64,000 bases of DNA from Noviherbaspirillum soli. GTDB lineage: Bacteria > Pseudomonadota > Gammaproteobacteria > Burkholderiales > Burkholderiaceae_D. Of this stretch, positions 27,706 to 37,119 are shown piece by piece. The notes under the pieces are model-generated. The model saw only the letters and a list, made by a program, of their open reading frames with translations, searched no databases and was not told where the DNA came from. The DNA lies in assembly GCF_015352955.1 (NCBI RefSeq), contig NZ_JACYOX010000034.1:1-64000 (forward strand). The letters are read 5' to 3'. The first letter of the stretch is position 1. Every line of letters starts with the position of its first letter. The position numbers and the translations under genes were made by a program.

Positions 27706-28935
27706 CTACGGCTGTTCCATCAGGAACATTTCCTGCAAATCGTTCAGGAAGCGCTGTCCCAGCACGGTGGGCTGGATCAGCCTGTGATCGCGGTACAGAA
27801 GGCCCTTGGCCTCCGCCGCATTGAGCCGCTCCTCGATGGCATTGAGCGACAGGCCGGTGCGCTCGTTGAAAAGACGCGGATCGAAGCCGCCCGTGAGCCG
27901 CAAGGCATTGAGCATGAACTCGAATCCCAGGTCGGCCCTGCCCACTTCGTTTTCCTCATGCACGGCATTGCCGGCCATCGCATGCTCCATATAAGTCCTG
28001 GGCATCTTGAACCGGGCCTGGCGCACGATGCGGTGTGGGAAGGAAATCTTGGAATGGGCGCCGGCGCCGACGCCGAGATAGTCGCCGAATTCCCAGTAAT
28101 TGCGGTTATGCCGCGCCTGGCGGCCGGGCTGGGCATAGGCCGACACTTCGTAATGCTCGAAGCCGGCCGCGGCGGTGCGCTCGGCGATCATGTCCTGCAT
28201 CTCGGCGCTGGCATCATCGTCAGGCAGGGCTGGCGGGTATTTGGCGAACTCGGTGTTTGGCTCCATCGTCAGGTGATACAGCGACAGATGCGGCGGCGCG
28301 AACGACAGCGCGGTCGCCAGGTCGGCGCCCGCCTCGGCCAGCGTCTGCGAAGGCAGCGCATACATCAAATCGAGGTTGAAGTTGTCGAAGCTGGCCTGCG
28401 CGATCTCGATTGCGCGCCGCGCCTGCTCGCCGTCGTGGATGCGTCCGAGCGCCTGCAGGTGGCGCGGATTGAAGCTCTGGATGCCGATCGACAGCCGGTT
28501 GATGCCCGACGCCCGGTAGGACCTGAACTTCTCGGCCTCGAAGGTGCCGGGATTGGCTTCCATCGTGATCTCGGCCGCGCCATCGAGCGGCAGCAAGGCG
28601 CGGATGTCCGACATCAGCCGGTCCAGGCCGCGCGCCGACATCAGGCTGGGCGTGCCGCCGCCGATGAAGATGGTGTAGATCTTGCGCCCCCAGATCAGCG
28701 GCAGCGCGGTTTCCAGGTCGGCCCGCACCGCGTCCAGGTAAGCCTCTTCGGGAAAATCGCCGCTGGCCTGGTGCGAGTTGAAGTCGCAGTAGGGACACTT
28801 GCGCACGCACCACGGGAAATGCACATACAGCGACAGCGGCGGCAGGGCCGTGAGGTTGAGCGCGCCCGGCGACAGATAGGCGCCGGCGGCGCGGGCGGCG
28901 GCGGGCCGGGCGCCGGCCGGAACGATGGGTATCAC
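27706..28935 (-). CDS. hemW: Radical-SAM heme chaperone HemW
   Basis: The 409-residue HemW (formerly annotated as oxygen-independent coproporphyrinogen oxidase-like) has the radical-SAM cysteine motif in FPWCVRKCPYCDFNSHQ (C-x3-C-x2-C). Next come FIGGGTPSLMSARGLDRLM and ITMEANPGTFEAEKFRSYRA, with the C-terminal HemW domain after that. The fourth cysteine typical of true HemN is missing, which supports HemW. It overlaps rdgB by 4 bp and is last in the kinase-phosphatase-rph-rdgB-hemW series. Confidence 0.93.
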   Translation of the reverse strand: MIPIVPAGARPAAARAAGAYLSPGALNLTALPPLSLYVHFPWCVRKCPYCDFNSHQASGDFPEEAYLDAVRADLETALPLIWGRKIYTIFIGGGTPSLMSARGLDRLMSDIRALLPLDGAAEITMEANPGTFEAEKFRSYRASGINRLSIGIQSFNPRHLQALGRIHDGEQARRAIEIAQASFDNFNLDLMYALPSQTLAEAGADLATALSFAPPHLSLYHLTMEPNTEFAKYPPALPDDDASAEMQDMIAERTAAAGFEHYEVSAYAQPGRQARHNRNYWEFGDYLGVGAGAHSKISFPHRIVRQARFKMPRTYMEHAMAGNAVHEENEVGRADLGFEFMLNALRLTGGFDPRLFNERTGLSLNAIEERLNAAEAKGLLYRDHRLIQPTVLGQRFLNDLQEMFLMEQP

Positions 28936-29516
28936 TTCAGCTTCTCCACCAGCGCGCGCAGCGCCTGGCCGCGATGGGACAGCCGGTTCTTGTCGGCGGC
29001 CGGCAGCTCGGCCGCGGTCAGGCCCAGCTCAGGCAGCAGGAAGTAGGGATCGTAGCCGAAGCCGCCTTCGCCGCGCGGCGCATCCAGCATCATGCCATTC
29101 CAGCGCCCGTCGGCAATCACCGGCTGCGGGTCGTCGGCATGGCGCACGTAGACCAGCACGCAGTAGTAATAGGCCGACTTGTCGGCATGCGGCGCCAGGT
29201 CGGCAATCAGCTTGTCATTGTTGCGCTGGTCCGACTTCGGTTCGCCCGCATAGCGCGCCGACAGCACGCCGGGCGCGCCGCCCAGCGCATTGACGCATAC
29301 GCCCGAATCGTCCGCCAGCGCCGGCAGGCCGGTCAGGCGCGAGGCATGGCGCGCCTTTTCCAGCGCGTTCTCGACGAAGGTCAGGTGCGGCTCCTCGGCC
29401 TCGGGCACGTTGTGCATCCCCTGCGGCTCGACCGAGAGGCCCAGCGGCGCCAGCAGGGTGGCGAACTCGCGCAGTTTGCCGGCATTGTTTGAAGCAAGAA
29501 TCAGTGTCTGTGTCAT
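28932..29516 (-). CDS. rdgB: dITP/XTP pyrophosphatase RdgB
   Basis: The 194-residue Ham1-family enzyme hydrolyses non-canonical purine triphosphates (ITP, dITP, XTP) to monophosphates. The N-terminus ILASNNAGKLREFATLLAPL carries the nucleotide-binding SNN-x-x-K motif. LPALADDSGVCVNALGGAPG and GEGGFGYDPYFLLPELG are the catalytic family blocks, and SHRGQALRAL ends the fold. It overlaps hemW by 4 bp. Confidence 0.95.
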   Translation of the reverse strand: MTQTLILASNNAGKLREFATLLAPLGLSVEPQGMHNVPEAEEPHLTFVENALEKARHASRLTGLPALADDSGVCVNALGGAPGVLSARYAGEPKSDQRNNDKLIADLAPHADKSAYYYCVLVYVRHADDPQPVIADGRWNGMMLDAPRGEGGFGYDPYFLLPELGLTAAELPAADKNRLSHRGQALRALVEKLK

Positions 29517-29583
29517 GGAAAAAGCGAATTCGTCTTGAATGAAGCCGGCGTCCGGATGCGGCGGCGATCAGGAGGATCGTGAT

Positions 29584-30324
29584 TCAGGCAATCAGGCCCA
29601 GCGCGCGCTGCTGCTGGCGCACCAGTTCGGCGATGCCTCCTTCGGCCAGGTCCAGCAGGCTGTTCATCGCGCGGCGGTCGAAGGCCTCGCCCTCGGCCGT
29701 GCCCTGCACCTCGATGAACTGGCCGGCCTCGTTCATGACCACGTTCATGTCGGTGTCGCAGCCGGAGTCTTCCACGTAGTCCAGGTCCAGCAGCGGCAGG
29801 CCGCGGTAGATGCCGACCGACACCGCCGCCACGAAATGCCGCACCGGCACCGCGGCGATGGCGCCGCTGTCGACCAGCTTGGAAAATGCGTCGTAGGCCG
29901 CGACCATGGCGCCGGTGATGGAAGCGGTGCGGGTGCCGCCATCGGCCTGCAGCACGTCGCAGTCGAGCTGCAGGGTGCGCTCGCCAAAGGCGCGCAGGTC
30001 GAAGGCGGCGCGCAGCGAGCGGCCGATCAGGCGCTGGATTTCCTGGGTGCGTCCGGACTGCTTGCCCTTGGCCGCCTCGCGGTCCATGCGGCTGTGGGTC
30101 GAGCGCGGCAGCATGCCGTACTCGGCCGTCAGCCAGCCCTGCCCCTGGCCTTTCAGGAAAGGCGGCACCTTCTCTTGCAGGCTGGCGGTGCACAGCACCC
30201 GGGTGTCGCCGCATTCGATCAGCACCGAACCTTCGGCATGCCTGGTGTAGTGGCGGGTGATGCGCAATTGGCGCAACTGGTCGGCGGCGCGTCCGCCGGC
30301 GCGTTCTGGCTGCTGCATGGTCAT
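29584..30324 (-). CDS. rph: Ribonuclease PH
   Basis: The 246-residue phosphorolytic 3'-5' exoribonuclease matures tRNA 3' ends. Family motifs are [60 protein letters not shown] and [19 protein letters not shown], and the C-terminus has [20 protein letters not shown]. The length is full. It is 67 bp upstream of rdgB and 4 bp downstream of the phosphatase gene. Confidence 0.96.
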   Translation of the reverse strand: MTMQQPERAGGRAADQLRQLRITRHYTRHAEGSVLIECGDTRVLCTASLQEKVPPFLKGQGQGWLTAEYGMLPRSTHSRMDREAAKGKQSGRTQEIQRLIGRSLRAAFDLRAFGERTLQLDCDVLQADGGTRTASITGAMVAAYDAFSKLVDSGAIAAVPVRHFVAAVSVGIYRGLPLLDLDYVEDSGCDTDMNVVMNEAGQFIEVQGTAEGEAFDRRAMNSLLDLAEGGIAELVRQQQRALGLIA

Positions 30325-30328
30325 CCTT

Positions 30329-31258
30329 TTATTTGGAGGTCAGCCGCGACGACTTGTCGATCGCGTCGCGGATTTCGGCAATGGCCTTTTCGATTTCCTG
30401 CTCGTCGAACTGGTCGGCTTCTTCCAGATCGGCATGGCGCGGCGCATGGATGGTGGTGGTCACCGCGCCCAGCGGCACCAGGCTGGTGGTGATCAGGCCG
30501 CTGCCCTGGCTGGCAAAGCCGCTATCTTCCCACATCATCGCCAGCGCCGTGACATTGTCGCTGTGCCGCCCGGCTAGCGAGGCCGCCGCGTGCACCATGT
30601 CCGGCACCGCCCGCACCACGGTGCTGCCGGCCAGCGCCGATGCCAGCGCCTGCTCGGGCAACACCGACCACAGGCCGTCGGAGCACATCATGATCACGTC
30701 GCCCGGCTGCAGGTTGGCCGGCTTGCCCATGTCCACCAGCGGGATATGGGGCGCGCCGAGGCAGTTGAACAGCTTGTTGCGGTCGGGATGGGTGTCGCGC
30801 TCGGCCGGGTCCAGCTTGCCCTGCGCAATCAGCGCTTCCACCCGCGAATGGTCGCGCGTGCGCGAGACGATCTGGCCGCGCCGCATCCAGTACAGCCGCG
30901 AATCGCCGCAGTGCGCCCACAGCGCCGTGCCATGCTGCACCAGGCAGGCCACCAGCGTGGTGCGCGGCGTTTCCGGCAGGTTGTTGACGGCGCGGTAGCG
31001 ATGGATTTCGCGGTGCGCGGCAAACATGCCGTCCTCCAGGAACTGCTCCGGCTTCTTCACATGCGGCGTGGCCATTTCCTGGAACAGCGCCGACATCGTC
31101 TGCATGGCAATGTTGGCGGCCGCCTCGCCCTGGATGTGGCCGCCCATGCCGTCGGCCAGCAGCATCAGCAGCGCATCGCGGGTATAGCAATAGCCCATGC
31201 GGTCCTGGTTGAGCTTGCGCCCGCCGATCAGGCTTTCCTGGTAGATGGAGAATCGCAT
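30329..31258 (-). CDS. PP2C-type protein serine/threonine phosphatase
   Basis: The 309-residue metal-dependent phosphatase contains [20 protein letters not shown] (metal-binding Asp-Gly), [18 protein letters not shown], and [20 protein letters not shown]. The C-terminal Asn-Val-Thr motif is [11 protein letters not shown]. The start [20 protein letters not shown] includes the N-terminal metal-site Asp. It lies 6 bp downstream of the kinase gene, its probable counterpart, so the two form a reversible phosphorylation module. Bound targets are unknown. Confidence 0.92.
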   Translation of the reverse strand: MRFSIYQESLIGGRKLNQDRMGYCYTRDALLMLLADGMGGHIQGEAAANIAMQTMSALFQEMATPHVKKPEQFLEDGMFAAHREIHRYRAVNNLPETPRTTLVACLVQHGTALWAHCGDSRLYWMRRGQIVSRTRDHSRVEALIAQGKLDPAERDTHPDRNKLFNCLGAPHIPLVDMGKPANLQPGDVIMMCSDGLWSVLPEQALASALAGSTVVRAVPDMVHAAASLAGRHSDNVTALAMMWEDSGFASQGSGLITTSLVPLGAVTTTIHAPRHADLEEADQFDEQEIEKAIAEIRDAIDKSSRLTSK

Positions 31259-31264
31259 CGCGGC

Positions 31265-32266
31265 TTACCTCGTGTTTTCCTGGATGGTGTCGGCGTCGGG
31301 CTGGCGACGCGGCGAGAACAGCGCGCGCCACTGGCGCTTCACGCGTGTCAGCAGGTCGGGCGCCGGCGGCGCTTCCAAAGGTTCCTCGCGCAGCGCCTTC
31401 TGCAGCGCGAACACGCTTTGCGGACGCTGCAGCGGATCGGTCATCAGGCACCAGCGTATGACCTGGATCAGCTCGGCCGAATAGACGCCGTGCAGCTTCT
31501 GGAAATGATGCTCCATGCGGTCGTTCTTCAGCCGCTGGTCGGCGGCCTGCGGCGGCGCGCCCACCATGCAGGCGAACATCGAGGCGCCGATGCTGTAGAT
31601 GTCGGACCACGGCCCGAGGTCGCCGCCGCGGGTATAGAGCTCGGGCGGCGCGAAGCCGGGCGTGTACATCGGATACAGCTTGGGCAGGTCGGCGCGCAGG
31701 GTCTGCCGGGCCGCGCCGAAATCGAGCAGGATGGGCGTGCCATCCAGCCGCAGGTAGATATTGGCCGGCTTCAGGTCCAGGTGCAGCAGCTTGTTGGCAT
31801 GCACCTCGCGCAGCCCCTGCATCACCTGGCTGAACATGCGGCGGATGAAGCGCTCCGACACCAGCGGCTTTTCCCCGCGCTCGCGGCGGCGCAGGATATG
31901 CTCCTGCAGCGAGCGTCCGGACTCGTAGGCCATCACCATGTACACCGTGTCGTGGGCGCGGAAGAAATTCTGCACCGACACCACGTTCGGATGGCCGATC
32001 CGGGCCAGCGCCCTGCCCTCCTCGAAGAAACATTTAAGGCCGATGCGAAACACCGGCAGGTTTTCCGGCGCGATCTGCGGCGCGAGTTCGCCCGACTTCC
32101 GCAGCGCCAGCGAACTCGGCAGGTATTCCTTGATCGCCACCGGATTGCCTTCCTCGTCATGCGCCAGATAGACGATGCTGAAGCCGCCGGCCGCGATCTT
32201 CTTGACAATGCGGTAGCCGGAAACCAGCAATCCTTCCGGCAATGGGGCATTGTTTTGCGCGGCCAT
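31265..32266 (-). CDS. Serine/threonine protein kinase
   Basis: The 333-residue Hanks-type kinase is counted from the ATG at 32266 (AGGAAAG upstream). It has the Gly loop IAAGGFSIVYLA, the lysine in PVAIKEYLPSSLAL, and the catalytic loop HLDLKPANIYLR (His-Leu-Asp instead of the common His-Arg-Asp). The DFGAAR metal motif and an activation segment ending FAPPELYT are also present. No transmembrane segment or sensor domain follows; the C-terminal 40 residues are basic and polar. The HLD form with the EYLP helix is typical of a bacterial group paired with PP2C enzymes, and the phosphatase is the next gene. Confidence 0.9.
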   Translation of the reverse strand: MAAQNNAPLPEGLLVSGYRIVKKIAAGGFSIVYLAHDEEGNPVAIKEYLPSSLALRKSGELAPQIAPENLPVFRIGLKCFFEEGRALARIGHPNVVSVQNFFRAHDTVYMVMAYESGRSLQEHILRRRERGEKPLVSERFIRRMFSQVMQGLREVHANKLLHLDLKPANIYLRLDGTPILLDFGAARQTLRADLPKLYPMYTPGFAPPELYTRGGDLGPWSDIYSIGASMFACMVGAPPQAADQRLKNDRMEHHFQKLHGVYSAELIQVIRWCLMTDPLQRPQSVFALQKALREEPLEAPPAPDLLTRVKRQWRALFSPRRQPDADTIQENTR

Positions 32267-32429
32267 GTCTTTCCTGAGTCCTTGATGTCGTATACTGCCG
32301 CCGCGAGGCGTCTGGCGATCCGCGGCCCTCCCTGCCCTGACTGACCAACTGACTGGCAGGCCGGCGCCGCCGGCAAGCATGGATTGTGTTTAACAATCCC
32401 CGATTTGTAAAGAATTCAAGGACTTCATC

Positions 32430-33344
32430 TTGGCTATCAGCAGCATGACAGGCTACGCGGTCACCACCCGCGAAACGGCGCACGGCACCATTACACTCGA
32501 ATTGCGCAGCGTCAATTCCCGTTTTCTCGACTTGCAGTTCCGCATCAATGACGACCTGCGCTCGTTCGAACCGATGTTGCGCGAAGCCATCATGTCGCGC
32601 ATCGTGCGCGGCAAGGTCGAATGCCGGCTGAGCTTCGGCCGCAAGGCTGCCGGACCCGGCAATGCGGTCAATACCGCGCTGCTGGAGCAGCTGGCCGCAC
32701 TGCAGGCGCAAGTGCAGGCGCGTTTTGCCGATGCCGCGCCGCTGTCGGTGAATGAACTGCTGCGCTGGCCCGGCATGGTCGAGGAAGCCGCCGCCTCGCA
32801 GGAAACCCTTCAGGCCGAGATCGGCGCGGCCGTTGCAGAGACGCTGGACGCCTTCGTCGAGTCGCGCCAGCGCGAAGGCGCGGCGCTGGAGACGATGCTG
32901 CTGGCGCGGGTGGCCGACATGGAACAGATCGTGGCCCGCATCACGCCGATCGTGCCGCAGGTGATCGCCCAGTTCCAGCAGAAGGCCACCGACCGCATGC
33001 GCGAAACCCTGGGCCTGGCCTGGCAGTCGGCCGACGCCGGCGCCCAGCCGCAGATGTCGCAGCAGGAGGCCGCCGAGCGCATTCGCCAGGAAGTCACGCT
33101 GTATGGCATCCGCATCGATATCGCCGAGGAACTGACCCGTCTGGGCGCGCATCTCGGAGAAACCCGCCATATCCTGAAAAAAGGCGGCCAGGTCGGCAAA
33201 CGGCTGGACTTCATGATGCAGGAGCTCAACCGCGAAGCCAACACGGTAGGCTCCAAGGCGCCGGCCAAGGAATTGTCCGACGCGGCCATGGCCCTGAAAC
33301 TCCTGATCGAACAGATGCGGGAGCAGGTGCAAAACCTCGAATAG
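32430..33344 (+). CDS. yicC: YicC-family endoribonuclease
   Basis: The 304-residue YicC-like protein starts from TTG at 32430 (AAGGA 9 bases before), reading MAISSMTGYAVTTRET, which equals the family start I-S-S-M-T-G-F/Y. LELRSVNSRFLDLQFRIND and the C-terminal block GKRLDFMMQELNREANTVGS plus IEQMREQVQNLE are diagnostic. Members are RNases that influence small-RNA stability and stationary-phase survival. It is divergent from the kinase operon. Confidence 0.93.
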   Translation: MAISSMTGYAVTTRETAHGTITLELRSVNSRFLDLQFRINDDLRSFEPMLREAIMSRIVRGKVECRLSFGRKAAGPGNAVNTALLEQLAALQAQVQARFADAAPLSVNELLRWPGMVEEAAASQETLQAEIGAAVAETLDAFVESRQREGAALETMLLARVADMEQIVARITPIVPQVIAQFQQKATDRMRETLGLAWQSADAGAQPQMSQQEAAERIRQEVTLYGIRIDIAEELTRLGAHLGETRHILKKGGQVGKRLDFMMQELNREANTVGSKAPAKELSDAAMALKLLIEQMREQVQNLE

Positions 33345-33426
33345 CTGGTTGCGTGCGGTAGCAACACAACAATGGCGGCTTCCGGTTCGGCCGGATAATG
33401 CGCGGGCGCAAATTCTGCGCAGGGCG

Positions 33427-33456
33427 TTAAGCGAGCATTCTGGCGATGCGTATAAT
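33427..33456 (+). promoter_or_regulatory. Sigma-70-type promoter candidate for bphO-bphP
   Basis: A perfect -10 hexamer TATAAT at 33451-33456 lies 56 bp before the heme oxygenase start. TTAAGC, 18 bases upstream, is a weak -35. This is the only clear promoter-like sequence in the yicC-bphO gap. Confidence 0.45.
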
Positions 33457-33512
33457 TTCCCGCTAAACATACTCCGATAGCCAGCCTGAAGGCCCACGCC
33501 AAATATTTCCTG

Positions 33513-34088
33513 ATGCCAAATGCAATGCTCATCATGCGGGAAGCCACCCGCGCCATTCATGATGATTTCGAGACAGGCCTGAAAGTCGGCCGGCCGGATG
33601 CCGGCCGTGATGAATACCTGAGCTTCATCAGCGCCATGTATGGCTGGCTGAGCCCGTTCGAGACGCGCCTGTGGCAGGCTGAATGGCCGCCGGCGCTGGC
33701 GCCGCAGGCGCGCGGCCGGAAAAGCGCCTGGCTGGAATGCGACCTGCGCGCCGCCGGCCTCGACGATGCCGCCATTGCCGCGCTGCCCCTGGCGCCCGAC
33801 ACCCTGCTGCTGGACACGCCGGCCCGGCGTTTCGGCGTGGCCTATGTGATGGAAGGCGCCCAGCTCGGTTCGCAACTGCTGGCAAGGACCCTGAAGCCGA
33901 AGCTGGCGCCATGGCCGGCGCGCTGGCTGTCGGGCTACGGCGAAAACGCCTCCGCCTACTGGCTGAGCTTTCGCAAGGAGGCCGAACTGGCGCTGGACGA
34001 CCCACAGGCGCAGGCCGAGGCCGGCGCTGCCGCGGCAGCCGCATTCCGCAGCCTGGCCGACTGGTTTCAGGCAAGAGGCGCTGCATGA
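33513..34088 (+). CDS. bphO: Biliverdin-producing heme oxygenase (BphO-type)
   Basis: The 191-residue product has a heme oxygenase fold. REATRAIHDDFE supplies the proximal histidine near residue 16. YLSFISAMYGWLSPFETRLW, YVMEGAQLGSQLLARTL and LSGYGENASAYWLSFRKEAE (distal helix region) follow. It opens heme to biliverdin IX-alpha, the chromophore of the bacteriophytochrome encoded next. Its stop overlaps the phytochrome start (ATGA), which indicates translational coupling. Confidence 0.9.
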   Translation: MPNAMLIMREATRAIHDDFETGLKVGRPDAGRDEYLSFISAMYGWLSPFETRLWQAEWPPALAPQARGRKSAWLECDLRAAGLDDAAIAALPLAPDTLLLDTPARRFGVAYVMEGAQLGSQLLARTLKPKLAPWPARWLSGYGENASAYWLSFRKEAELALDDPQAQAEAGAAAAAAFRSLADWFQARGAA

Positions 34089-36295
34089 GCAACGGCATGC
34101 CCGCAGTGGACCTGAGCAACTGCGATCGCGAGCCCATCCATATCCCCGGCTCGATACAGCCGCACGGCGCGCTGCTGGCATTCATGCCCGATGGCGGCCT
34201 GGCGGTGCGCAGCGCCAATGCGGGCGCGATGCTGGGGGAACTGCCGGCGCCGGGCGAGCGGCTCGACGAGCGCCACCTTAGCCCCTTGCTGCGCGCCGAG
34301 ATCGGCAGCGCGCTGCAGGCCTTCGACAGCGTGCTCGGCTCGCTGTCGGCCGAACTGCACGAGCGCTGTTTCGACGTGATCATGCACCAGGCCGATGGCT
34401 TGCTGGTCATCGAGTTCGAGGAACGCGAAGCCGCCAGCGACAAGCTGGAAACCTTTGCGCTGCGCGCCCAGAAATCGATTGCGCGCATCCAGCGACAGCG
34501 CAGCATCGAGCAATTGCTGGCGGTGGCGGTGGAGGAGATCGCCCGGCTGTCGGGCTTCGACCGGGTAATGGCCTACCGCTTTCTGCACGACGACAGCGGC
34601 GAAGTGGTGGCCGAGCACCGGCGCGCCGATCTGTCGCCCTATCTTGGACAACGCTATCCGGCCAGCGACATACCGCGCCAGGCGCGCCGCCTGTATGTGC
34701 TCAATCCGATCCGCCTGATCGCGGACGTCGGCTACCAGCCGGTGCCGCTGGTGCCGGAGATCGCATCCCATACCCGGGCGCCGCTCGACCTGTCCGAGAG
34801 CATGCTGCGCAGCGTCTCGCCGGTGCATATCGAGTACCTGATGAACATGGGCGTGGCAGCCTCGATGAGCATTTCCATCGTGGTCAAGGGCCGGCTCTGG
34901 GGCCTGTTTGCCTGCCATCACACCACGCCGTATCTGGTGCCGCATGCGGTGCGCATGTCGTGCCAGGTGCTGTCGCAGATCGTCAGCATGCTGGTCGACC
35001 GCAACCTTACCGCACAGCACGCGGCGGCATTGCAGCGATCGCTCGCGCTGCGCGACGTGATCCTGCAGCAGTTCGAAGGCAACGACGACATCGTGCTGGC
35101 GCTGGCCGAGAATCCGGCGCCGTTCCGGCAATTGCTGAGCTGCGACGGCGTGGCCGCCTCGGCCGAAGGCGCGCTGCATATCAGCGGCGCAGGACCGGAG
35201 CGGGAAGCGCTGGGCGCGCTGATCGAGTGGCTGATCGACACCGATCAGCCCGACGTCTTCCATACCGCCAGCCTGCCCCGGGATGTGCCGCATCTGGCTT
35301 CACGCTTCGGCGCCGTCTGCGGCGTGCTGGCGCTGCGTTTCGACCGCGAGCAGAAAGGCTATGCCTTCTGGTTTCGCAATGAACAGGTAATGGACGTGCG
35401 CTGGGCCGGCCCGCCGCACAAGGAAACGGCCCATGGCCCGCTGGGGCCGCGCCTGACGCCGCGCGGCTCCTTCGAGGAATGGAAGGAAACCGTGCGCGGC
35501 CAGAGCCTGCCGTGGGGCCGCAGCGATATCGACATTGCCTTCGCGCTGCGCGGCGGCCTGCAGGAAGGCTCGATGGCCAAGGCCAGCGCCCTGCGCCGTG
35601 CGCGCGAGATGCTGATGGCGACGCTGGGACACGACCTGCGCGACCCGCTGCAGGCGATCATGATCGCTGCCCAGATGCTGGACTTGAACAGCGGCGGCGG
35701 CGGCGTGCATAACCGGCTGTCGCAGCGCATCACGTCATCGAGCGGCCGCATGCAGCGCCTGATCGACCAGATGGTCGACATCAGCAGCCTGCAGGGCGGA
35801 CTGGGCTTGCCGGTCAGCATGCGCGATGTCGAACTCGGCCCGCTGCTGGCGGAAGTCACGGAGGAAATCCGGCTGGCGCAGCCCGGCGTCGAGCTCCATA
35901 CACGGCTCGATGGCCTGGGCACGGCGCGGGCCGATCCGGACCGCATCAGCCAGGTGGTCTCCAACCTGGTCAGCAACAGCTGCAAGCACGGCGTGCCCGG
36001 CACGCCAGTGCTGCTGGAAGGCCGCCGGCTGGATGACGCGGTCGTGATCACGGTCAGCAACCGTGGCGCGCCGATCGCGCCGGAACTGGCGGAAACCCTG
36101 TTCCTGCCCTACAAGCCCGGCTCGCTCAACAACAGCCGCAACCGCGGCGGCCAGGGGCTGGGCCTGTACATCGTGCATGAAATCGTGAAGGCGCATGGCG
36201 GCGAGATCGGCGTGCGCTGCGCCGGCGGCATGGTGGTGTTCGAAGTATGCCTGCCGCAGAGCGGAGCGCAGGCAGGTCAGGCCGCCGCGCGGTAA
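34085..36295 (+). CDS. bphP: Bacteriophytochrome sensor histidine kinase
   Basis: The 736-residue red/far-red photoreceptor has a PAS domain with Cys13 (DLSNCDREPIHIPGSIQPHG), the biliverdin attachment position of bacterial phytochromes. The GAF domain has RYPASDIPRQARRLY and the histidine pair in LFACHHTTPYLVPHA. A PHY region (about 330-500) leads to a HisKA segment with the phospho-histidine in TLGHDLRDPLQAI (about residue 518). The ATPase domain (NLVSNSCKHG, GGQGLGLYIVHEIV) completes it. It is co-translated with heme oxygenase. No receiver domain is fused; the convergent NarL-type regulator 10 bp away is a likely but unproven partner. Confidence 0.95.
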   Translation: MSNGMPAVDLSNCDREPIHIPGSIQPHGALLAFMPDGGLAVRSANAGAMLGELPAPGERLDERHLSPLLRAEIGSALQAFDSVLGSLSAELHERCFDVIMHQADGLLVIEFEEREAASDKLETFALRAQKSIARIQRQRSIEQLLAVAVEEIARLSGFDRVMAYRFLHDDSGEVVAEHRRADLSPYLGQRYPASDIPRQARRLYVLNPIRLIADVGYQPVPLVPEIASHTRAPLDLSESMLRSVSPVHIEYLMNMGVAASMSISIVVKGRLWGLFACHHTTPYLVPHAVRMSCQVLSQIVSMLVDRNLTAQHAAALQRSLALRDVILQQFEGNDDIVLALAENPAPFRQLLSCDGVAASAEGALHISGAGPEREALGALIEWLIDTDQPDVFHTASLPRDVPHLASRFGAVCGVLALRFDREQKGYAFWFRNEQVMDVRWAGPPHKETAHGPLGPRLTPRGSFEEWKETVRGQSLPWGRSDIDIAFALRGGLQEGSMAKASALRRAREMLMATLGHDLRDPLQAIMIAAQMLDLNSGGGGVHNRLSQRITSSSGRMQRLIDQMVDISSLQGGLGLPVSMRDVELGPLLAEVTEEIRLAQPGVELHTRLDGLGTARADPDRISQVVSNLVSNSCKHGVPGTPVLLEGRRLDDAVVITVSNRGAPIAPELAETLFLPYKPGSLNNSRNRGGQGLGLYIVHEIVKAHGGEIGVRCAGGMVVFEVCLPQSGAQAGQAAAR

Positions 36296-36305
36296 AGGCG
36301 GCCGA

Positions 36306-36947
36306 TCAAACCAGGAGGCCTGTTTCGAGCGCATAGCGGGTCAGCTCGACATTGCTGCGGGTTCCGGTCTTGGCCAGGATCCGGGAGCGATAGGTCGTGA
36401 CAGTGCTTGGGCTCAGATGCAGCATGTCGGCGATGCGCACCAGGCTCTCGCCGGCGGCCAGCAGCTTCAGCACTTCCAGCTCGCGCTGCGACAGGGTTTC
36501 ATGGGAAGCGACATTGCCACGGCTGATCATGCTGGCCAGCTTCTCGGTGAGCGCCGTGCTGACATGGTGGCCGCCGGCGGCTGCCTTGCGCACCGCATCG
36601 GCAATGGTGGCGGCCGGCGTGTTCTTGGTGAGGTAGCCGGCCGCGCCCATCTTCAGCGCCCGCACTGCGTACACCTGCTCGGCATACATGCTCAGCATCA
36701 GCACCGCCAGCCGCGGGCGTGCCGAACGGATTGCCTTCAGAAGTTCCAGGCCGCTCTTGTCGGGCAGCGCAATGTCGAGCAGCGCCACATCCAGCCGCTC
36801 GCTCTGCACCAGCTGCATGGCCGCCTCGGCCGTCTCGGCCTCGCCCACCACCTCGATATCGTCCGCCGTGCTGAGCATCAGCCGCACGCCATTGCGCGCG
36901 ATGATGTGGTCATCGACGATCAGCACACGAATCTTGTCAGCACGCAA
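36306..36947 (-). CDS. NarL/FixJ-family response regulator
   Basis: The 213-residue regulator starts from TTG at 36947 (GAGGAG 8 bases upstream); no ATG gives a plausible length. The receiver domain has VLIVDDHIIARNGVRLML, the phospho-Asp in DVALLDIALPDKSGLELL, and lysine in YLTKNTPAATI. The LuxR-type helix-turn-helix is LSQRELEVLKLLAAGESLVR with LSPSTVTTYRSRILAKTG. It is convergent with the phytochrome gene and may transmit its signal. The target genes are unknown. Confidence 0.9.
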   Translation of the reverse strand: MRADKIRVLIVDDHIIARNGVRLMLSTADDIEVVGEAETAEAAMQLVQSERLDVALLDIALPDKSGLELLKAIRSARPRLAVLMLSMYAEQVYAVRALKMGAAGYLTKNTPAATIADAVRKAAAGGHHVSTALTEKLASMISRGNVASHETLSQRELEVLKLLAAGESLVRIADMLHLSPSTVTTYRSRILAKTGTRSNVELTRYALETGLLV

Positions 36948-37076
36948 AGTCTTGCTCCTCGTTGGCGGGACAACCGGCTCCGTCCTTGTTTGACTGCAGA
37001 TCCGCATCATACCGCTGACGGCCGCTTTCCAGCAGGACGCCGTCCGCACCGCCTGCAGTGGCGGCCGGCCGGCTGC

Positions 37077-37082
37077 TACAAT
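37077..37082 (+). promoter_or_regulatory. -10 element candidate for gmk-rpoZ-spoT
   Basis: TACAAT lies 38 bp upstream of the gmk start in the gap after the response-regulator gene. No convincing -35 is visible. Confidence 0.3.
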
Positions 37083-37119
37083 ACCGCCGCAATACCCGGC
37101 TTACACATCAAGGTTCTCC

